Shown piece after piece: positions 50,701-59,700 of a stretch of DNA of 64,000 nucleotides (the first letter of the stretch is position 1; each line of letters starts with the position of its first letter). This DNA is from Stictocephala bisonia (Eukaryota > Arthropoda > Insecta > Hemiptera > Membracidae), in contig JAQJVL010000619.1 of NCBI GenBank assembly GCA_035578905.1, forward strand, positions 320,501 through 384,500, read 5' to 3'. The notes under the pieces are model-generated. The model was not told the origin of the DNA and searched no databases. It was given only the letters and a program-made list of their open reading frames with translations. The translations under genes were made by a program, and so were the position numbers.

Positions 50701-53700
50701 TGTAATTTGGTACTTAAATCATTAAATAAAGTTCAAGCAAAGTACTGTGGCATGTAAACCTGCAAGTGAAACAAAAATAAACATTCTTTTTAACTGACAT
50801 ACACTTTATTATCTTCCTTTCTTCATTATCCATTGGCCTACCACTTTTTTAATACTCTTTTATCCGCACACTTTATAGTTTCTTACAAAACAGCTCTAGG
50901 TATGTTGTTCTTTGTTGAATTGAACTGAAATTGTTACTTATAATATGTACATGACATTTTAATGAAATAGAAAAACAATTGAAATAATGAGACAATTTTA
51001 AATTAAAATGTATATTACATACAAAAATGTATCATTGTTTATTTTTTGTAACCCACAACTATTTAAATTGTAACATTTTATAAGTTAGCAATTTTTAATT
51101 TCTATTTATTTATAACTTTTTTTGTATTAGAAAGTACCATTCTAATAAGTTAAAATAGTACAAACATTCTGTCCTGAAAATACAAAATTATGTGGTTTGT
51201 TTGGTCCATCCTCCCAAACAAATGGCCGTCAAAAGAAAGATCTATTTCCCTTTTAACTACTTGCTAAATAATATCATTAATACTATCTCCATTGTCCGTA
51301 GGTTCATCAGCAATATCATAATAAGAAGGCATAACATAACTTGGCAAGTTTTTCCTACTTAGGCCTATCCAAAACGTGCGCTTCCGTAGCTTCTATTCAT
51401 TGTCAAGGGTTCTATTCTTTATCATCTCTAAACTGTTCTTCAGTAATACGATCTAACGACTAATTTTCACTGTTAGAATCATAATAATTTAGTATTATCA
51501 ATGAAACAATCGATTTCACTTGAATGTAAACCATCGTGAGACGTTTTCGTGTAATCACAACACAAGCTCAAATCTGATGTTAGTTTATTGATTTGCTTTT
51601 GTAGACATAGATGGGACGACAAACATAATAGAATAGTCATAAACAACAGTACAGGTTACTTTAAAAACAAATACTATCCTAGAAAATGCTCCGATCTAGC
51701 GAAAAAACGTCCAACTATAAGAGCCTGGAATGCGACACAACTATTACGTCGAAGTATTCTGCAGCTTTGTAGTGGTCTGACGTAAACAAAGTGTCAAAGT
51801 AAGCCAATCGATTAACCATCGACATGGCTGCTAAAGTATCAAATCATTAAATAAAACCTCTCAATTAGTATTTTATGTTATTTAAGTTAAGACAAATAAT
51901 ATATTACTTTCATAAAGAGAATTGTTGACAGTAAATTGTATTTTGCAAAGTTATTTCTTAAAAATAGGAATATATTGGGTGAATCCAGTAAAATATTTAT
52001 ATTAAAAAAACAAAATAAATTTGAAATTCTAAGATATCCAAAATACTTGAATCTTAAGTTGTTAGTTTACATAACATACAGGTAGTCCTCGCTATACGCG
52101 GTCCCGATTTACGCGGTTTCGCTTATACGCGGATGGGCCGGACCCCCCACCAACACACATTCCACATTCCTCAGGCGCACCCCACCCGTCTATCTGTCTC
52201 TCTCGAGCGCTGTTGTTTATTTATTCGCTTTAGTGGTGTACAATTTACTTCTTGTGGCGTGGCATTGTGAACAATATTGTTGTGAGTTGTGTTATAATGT
52301 CGGGAAAACGTGAGAAGAAACAGATAGATGTAAGTAATAAACGTGTTAGACATTCTCTTTCTTTAGAAGTTAAACTTGAAGTTTTAATACGTCTCGATAA
52401 AGGGGAGCGTATAATTGATATCCACCGAGTGATGGGCCTTCCAGAGTCATCTATTAGGACAATCCGATCAAATGCTGAAACTATTCGTAAGAGTGTGCAG
52501 TCATGTACAGATTTAAGTTTAGCACGTGTATCTAAGTACATATCTGATTCTATGGAGAAAATGGAAAAACTACTGTCAAACTGGATTGAACGTTATAATC
52601 AGCTCCATGCACCCATTTCGATGGCAGTCATCCAAGAGAAAGCAAGAGCTATCTATACAGAAATTACTAAAGATGATCAAAACGCCCCAGACTTTAATGC
52701 CAGTAAAGGGTGGTTTGACCGTTTCAAGGCACGCAACGCTTTTCACAGTTTAAAATTAACAGGTGAGGCGGCATTGGCAGACAATGTAGGCACTGAAACT
52801 TTTAAGGCTATAACTTTTAAAAATTTTATTGAAAAGGAGGGGTATACGGCCAAACAGGTTTTTAACCTTGACGAAACTGGCCTATTTTGGAAGCGAATGC
52901 TAAGCAAAACATTTATTTCTATTGAGGAGAAAACTGCTCCTGGATTTAAAGCTGCTAAAGATCGCTGCACATTACTCTTTGGTGCAAATGCTTCTGGGGA
53001 TTTCAAACTTAAACCACTGATGGTTTACCATTCAGAAAACCCCAGAGCACTAAAAGGCTGTGACAAATATATGTTGCCTGTATTGTGGAGGTCGAGTAAA
53101 AAAGGCTGGATGACGGGTAAAATATTTCATGGTTATATTTCACTAGTGCTGCAAAATGATTTAAAAGTGTATTGCTATGAAGAAAAGATTCCTTTTAAAA
53201 TTTTGATTCTGGTAGATAATGTTCCAAGCCACCCTCCTGAAATAAGTGAAATAAATGAGAACATTAAAGTTATGTTTCTACCCCCGAACACTACGTCCAT
53301 ATTGCAGCCTATGGACCAAGGTGTTATTTCAGCTTTTAAAGCCAACTATCTTAAACATACATTTTCTTTACTGATTAAAACTTGTGATGCTGATGATAAA
53401 TTATCTATTAAGGACTTTTGGAAACAGTTCAACATCAAAATGGCTATTGATATCATAGGCAAATCCTGGAATGAATTGAAACCTAAATGTATGAATGGTG
53501 TATGGAAAAATTTGTGGCCAGAAATCACCAAATATGATGTAGAAATGACTGAAAATGTCAGAACAACGTCAAAAGATATTGTGGATATGGCACAGCGTGT
53601 GAGATTCACAGACGTAGATGAAGCAGATGTTGATGAATTGATTACACTACAAGAAGAGCTAAGTACCGAAGACCTATTAACAATAGAAGATGATAGGTTT

Positions 53701-56700
53701 TCTGAAGGATCCGATAAGGAAGAAGAACCTGAAAGTGTTAAAACCTTGACTAGTAAAGGAATGGCAGAGGCTTTCTGTATGATTAATAACGCTTTAAATT
53801 ATTTTGAAGAGAACGACCCAGATGACACGAGGAGTGCTAAGGTTAAAAGGGAAGTTGAGAATGTGATTAAGTGTTATCGTGAACTATATAACAATAAATT
53901 AAAAACAACAACCCAGCTCTCGATTAAGACATTTTTCTCCCAAACAGCTGAAAAGGTACAAACACCTGGTAAGCAGACGTCAGACGTAAACAAAGGTGGG
54001 CAGTCTGACCCTCCCAGCCTAGTGGCAGGCACATCAAAATATTGAACTACTGTATATGATGTACTTTTTTAGTTATGTACTGTACAGTACTTTTATTACT
54101 TTTTAATATCCTTTTCTCTTTGAATTTAATTTTTAATTAAAGTATGCCTATATACATTTATATTGTACGTTCTTATTTTGTTTGTCCATGTAGTAGTCAA
54201 ATTTGAATTCTATAAAAGGTGTTGATGAATTATTATAGGCCTACATTTTATTATATTTCCAAAACAATTAATTAATCTTTTGATAATCTTATGATATTGT
54301 AGTTTGAATTGCGTACAGTAATAATAAGCAGTAGGCCGTCCTGCTGTGGCTACAGTGGCGTAACCCGCTTTAGCTCCGACTCGTTATACGCGGTTTCGTT
54401 ATAAGCGGCGCTTAGGCGGAACGTATCTACCGCGTATAACGAGGACTACCTGTACATGATAACATTTGTTATGTGGGAAATCATAGTTTATATTCGAAAC
54501 GTAGAATTGATTACTATTTTCTGCTTGTAGAATTGAAGTGTTTACAGTTTCAGTATCTTAAATTTTATTGTATCGTTGATTGTTTGACACAAAGTGTACT
54601 TGTGGTTTACAGAAGCTAACACTCCCACCAATGACTCAACAAGCCCAGACTCGTGGTTGTGGCTTGTGGACCTGGAGAAGGCATGTAGTTTGCTGGCAGG
54701 TCGTTGCCTTAATGGTGGACTTGTAGGGCCACCAGCCTCCCCACAGGAGCAAGAGACCGCCTACTGGCTCACAAGTCCACTGTTCAGCTATGGCCTAGAA
54801 CTATTTTTGCCTCCCAACATGGGTGAGTAAAACCAACTAATCGTGGTATTTGGCCCTCATTAATTGTTAAATAAGAGTAATAAAAAATAAAAATGCAAGT
54901 ATTTTTAAATAGTAAAAATAAAATAATAACAATTTGATTTTGAATCATATCTTTACAGCAGAGTGCTATAGTCAGCAAGTTAATTTTAGATATGATCTAT
55001 TTCCTAGGCATATAAAAAAGAATTTTTTAATGGATATAATTCCAGGCATAAGACTGACAGTAAAAAATAAGTCAATAAAATAGGTTTGATTATATTTTTG
55101 AATAATATTATAATTGAACTGAAGTATTTAAAAATATAGTCAATTGGTTCATGTAAATATTGTTTTACCTAATCAAAAATCCCAAGTACTACATACATTT
55201 TCATGGCAAGAGTCCAATAACATGGCAATTGAGTCTGCTTGTTACAATATTGTTACAATTGAACTGAAGTATTTAAAAATATAGTCAATTGCTTCATATA
55301 AATATTGTTTTACCTAATCAAAAATCCCAAGTACTACATACATTTTCATGGCAAGAGTCCAATAACATGGCAATTGAGTCTGCTTGTTACAGAGGCCTGT
55401 CTTCCCATATTTTCTCTTTCACCAATATCACCCAGGCTTCTCCTCCTCTCTCAACACCTTTCTTTGCTCTCTTCAATCTTCGATACCTCGGTACTCCTCT
55501 CTTGTCTTCTCCGCTCTATTTCCATCTCAAAGACCTTTCTCGGTTTCCTAAACTCTTGCATCCTTTTCACACTTCCAAACCTCCTCAGTTGTATCTAATA
55601 ATAAGGAGACTTCTACCCTACTCTCCTCATATTATATTATTCTGTATTCTATTTTCTCTGTTCCCACACCACTCCTTAAAATCTCATTTCTCAAGTCTGT
55701 ATTCCACTCCCATCCCTCTGTCCCATCACCCATGTTTTTGCTCTATACAACAATAAAGGTACATGATGTTTTTTTCATTTCAGGTGTACTATCTTACATT
55801 TCAGAGAAACATGCCTATTCCTTATCAGGCTTCCAGTTGCCTTCATCCAGCATACTTTATTCATTAATTTATTTGTCAATTCAGCCATTTTCAAACTTAA
55901 AATTTGTTGTTTACTTATTATAAAAAATGTACGGTGGTCAATTAAATTTTGTATAAAGATATAAAATAACAAAACTTAATAAAATATAGACATATTTAAT
56001 TTAATTTGCTATACACTTAAATTCAAAATTGTATATTAGAATTACAAGTATCTTATACGTACTCTGAATGAAAAAAAAGATAGAAAGTTTGTGGGATTCA
56101 AACAATAAATCCCAATATTCTTATGATATGCTCATTATATATAATTTGCATATCATGGAGTTAGTTGTTTATGTAGTTTTGCATTTATTCTTATTTAAAT
56201 TAAATTTTATAACGGCTTGAAGTCAGAAAGTTATTGTTTTGCATAGATTTAATTCAATAAGGTGTTATTGTTCTTAATTTAAGGTGACTTCATCCACACC
56301 TGCCACCTCTCTTTTGTGATAGTTAAAATTATGCTAACCCCTACTCAGGTATTTTCCTAAGGGGTTCCCTATTTATTTCACATAATGTATGAATATTTGT
56401 TATTATATTACAATGTAACATTTATTTGTGAAATAAAGATACTTTGAATTTGATTCACAGCGTTGAAGGAGCATAAGTTTGTATAAACTAGTTAGGCTTT
56501 AATTGACTGAACAGTGATTACTAAATACCATTTTACAATTTACATACTTATCAATAAATAGATTATACTAAAATACAATATGTATTTTTTGTATATTTTA
56601 GAATATTCTAATAGGGATAGTCAATCGTTATTGTATAAATAATCATTATAAAGTGAAGTCTGTTGACTGAGCTAATAGTTATAATAAGATCAATCTAAAA

Positions 56701-59700
56701 ACAAAAATCTTGTGATTTAGATATAGACTTCACACAAGTAGTTAAAAGGAGAATATCTCTAAGTTACCCTTATCTAATAACTTCTCTTCAATATTTTCTA
56801 AAGTAAATTTCATTATTCTGATGCAGGTCCTGCGCTGAAGAGCTTATCTAATAGTCTATTAAACAAGCACGAACAGATCCATGTAGAACTTTTCATGAAA
56901 ATGCCCTTGAATTTACGCTGTATTATTGAAGCCTGTATAAATGCTACTATTTCCAGTAAGTATTAGTGTTTTTCTTTTATTATTCATTTAAATGATGTCT
57001 TACTAATGTGTTGTGTAGTTTTAGGCCTATTTAGTATAAATTACTTACTTACTTACTCCCATGGCCACACGTATCTAAGAAGATATTTGGCCGCACCAAC
57101 AAAGCCCCTCCATCTGTCTCTATCTTCCCCGTCTTCCTCGGTCACTCCCAATCGCTCCAGGCCTCCCTTCACTTGTTTCCACCACTTTTGCCGTGGTCTT
57201 CCTCTCGGTCTTCTTCCTTCGGGATTCCTCATTATAACTTGTTTCAAATTATGATTCTCCTCTCTTCTTAAAACATGTCCAGCACATCTAATCCTTCTGC
57301 ATTTAAATTCACAAATAACATCCGGGTCCCTGTAAAGTTCTCTCAACTCCCTGTTGTGTCTCCTCCTCCACTCTCCTTCTTCAAAAATTGGCCCATAAAT
57401 TTTTCTGAGGATCTTATTTTCAAAGACAATTAGTATAAATTACTGTTTTTTAACAGTACCACTCCTTAAATTTTTCATTAATCATTAACTTTTTTAATAT
57501 AATTTGACTCAAATTCATTTTATAAAACAAGGTGCAAATTGAATATGTTGTGCAAGTGATTTGAACTGCAATAGAAGCGTGAACATCCCTTACTAATTAG
57601 AAGGGCTATCATTTGTTGATTGGTGTACATAAGTTTGTGGTAAATGGCAGGTGAACAGTGCGTGCATGACAGATTCTGTCTCCACCACACCCTGTTACCT
57701 GATGATATACAGTACTCTCATTCTACATGCCGCTTATATTGCATCTGCTATTGAACTGTTAAATAAATTAAATTTATTGATGTTCTAATGTTATTCAAAC
57801 ATGAAATACATTAAAAACTGCAATCCACATTTAATTAATTACATCCCTAATATTATATAGAATAGAAATAGAATAGAATAGAAATTTCTTTATTTTGAAA
57901 ATTAATCATATAATTAATTTACAAAAAAGGCGAAGTTAGGGCCACATGGCCCTTTCTTACACTTAACCTTAAGTAAAACAATAATAAAGTATAATAACTA
58001 AATAAAGAAATGAAAATACCATATTAAATAGCTATAAGTCATTTAAAGAAAAAAAAGCTCACTACTTAACTTAGCATGAACAGTTTTAAAAACATACATT
58101 CTACAATATTACACTTCACATGAACATACCGTACAACAATAATAATTTTAGTAAAACAGAGCATTGCAAAAATTTTTAAATATGTTTTTCCATTCATACA
58201 TCCTCTCATTCATACTGCTTGCTACCAACTCCACCCCAGCAGAGCCCAAGCCCTAAGACGAACCGGCCGAAATCATCCGCTCCATGAAATGTTGTTTTAA
58301 AGACACCACAAACCGGGAATGGCTAGGAATTGAAGTAATATTTATAGGGAGGGAGTTCCATAAGCGACACGCCGTTATTGTGAAAGATTTGTCGTATGCA
58401 GATGTTCTATGATGGGGCATGCGCAAAAGTGAAGATCCCGATCTTGATCCACTTGAACTTCTTTCCGCCACGTACTCAAAATCTTTAGAAAAATATTTTG
58501 GTGATTTTTTGGTAATGAAAGAATGAGTAAAAGAGAGAATCTTGATAGACCTCTGATCAGATAGTTTCAAAATTTTAGACTGGATATAGTATGGAGTTAT
58601 ATGCTCATCTCTCCGTATGTTAAAAGCGAAACATAGGCAGTAATTTTGAGTCCTTTGCAGTCTTTCACTAAGTGATACAGTCATGTCATTGAGTACTGAG
58701 TTACAGTAAGTAAAATAGGGAAATATGAGTGATTTGACTAGGATCAGTTTGATTTCTGCAGGTAGAAAGTGTTGAAGTCTTTTTAGCGAGTGCATTCCTG
58801 CAAATACTCTGTTGCATGTCTCGAATACAGGGTGGAAAAAAAATATGGAAACGTTTTCACAACTTTTGTATCACTTAACTTGTAAAAGTAAAATCTCGTA
58901 CATGATCATGTTTACAAAGAACATACTTTTTGACGCCAGGAGAAGAACATACATTTCATCTTTTCAGGGGGGTGGCCCACAGGAGTTGAACGAAAATCTA
59001 CTACGTAAGCTTAGGTCAAGTTTGGTATCAAATAAAAGGTCTCTTCAAGAGAAATTAATTGCCACAAACTGGACTTCGTAAGGTTTATCCTTTGCAGAGT
59101 AGTGGTAATTTCAATTTCAAAGTAACTAATTTGAACAATATTATTTATCCGCTATTTAACGGTTTTAAGTAAATTATTCTGATCAAAAATTATACTTTAT
59201 GTAGCACAATTATTAAAATAAATTAAATTATCAAATTATATCTATGGAAAAAAATAATTTGTGAATGTGTTTCCATGTTTTTTTACATAGACCCTGTATG
59301 TAAACAGTATCTTTTTATACATTTTATTTTAAATTAAAACAGCAGATATAATCACATATATAATGCATAGCAAACCATTTTAATAATAATATTTCTTTTC
59401 AGTATCCTTTATATGACAAATACACAATTTGTAATTAATTAAAGGAAAATTATCAATAAATTTGTTCACCAATCACATATTTTAGTGAGAGTGAAATGTG
59501 AACTGGAGCTAAATTTATAGACCAGCTTAAAGACCTGAATGTACTTTGAATCAGGCTTTTGCTGGAGGGCAATTGTGGTGGGAGAAGTTCTATGACTCTC
59601 TCACAAAACTCGGCCTCTGTGCAATTTAGTTTGGTTTATGTTGAATGGTCATTTTTTAATTTATTGGGAGTAGTCCTATAAGAGTGATTCCATTAGATTG

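Larger units (their letters stand above)
50643..54612 (+). other. HERC1 intron 13 (4 kb)
   Basis: Contains the complete Tigger element 52079-54452. 50643-52076 is AT-rich; around 51420-51490 the minus strand shows a short acidic YYDSNSEN-type stretch that might be a transposase N-terminus, but no ends were found. Confidence 0.7.
54823..56826 (+). other. HERC1 intron 14 (2 kb)
   Basis: Holds a 145-bp direct duplication (55112-55390), an antisense LINE C-terminus (55393-55735) and a LINE-like 3' tail ending near 56455. Other parts are AT-rich. Confidence 0.7.
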
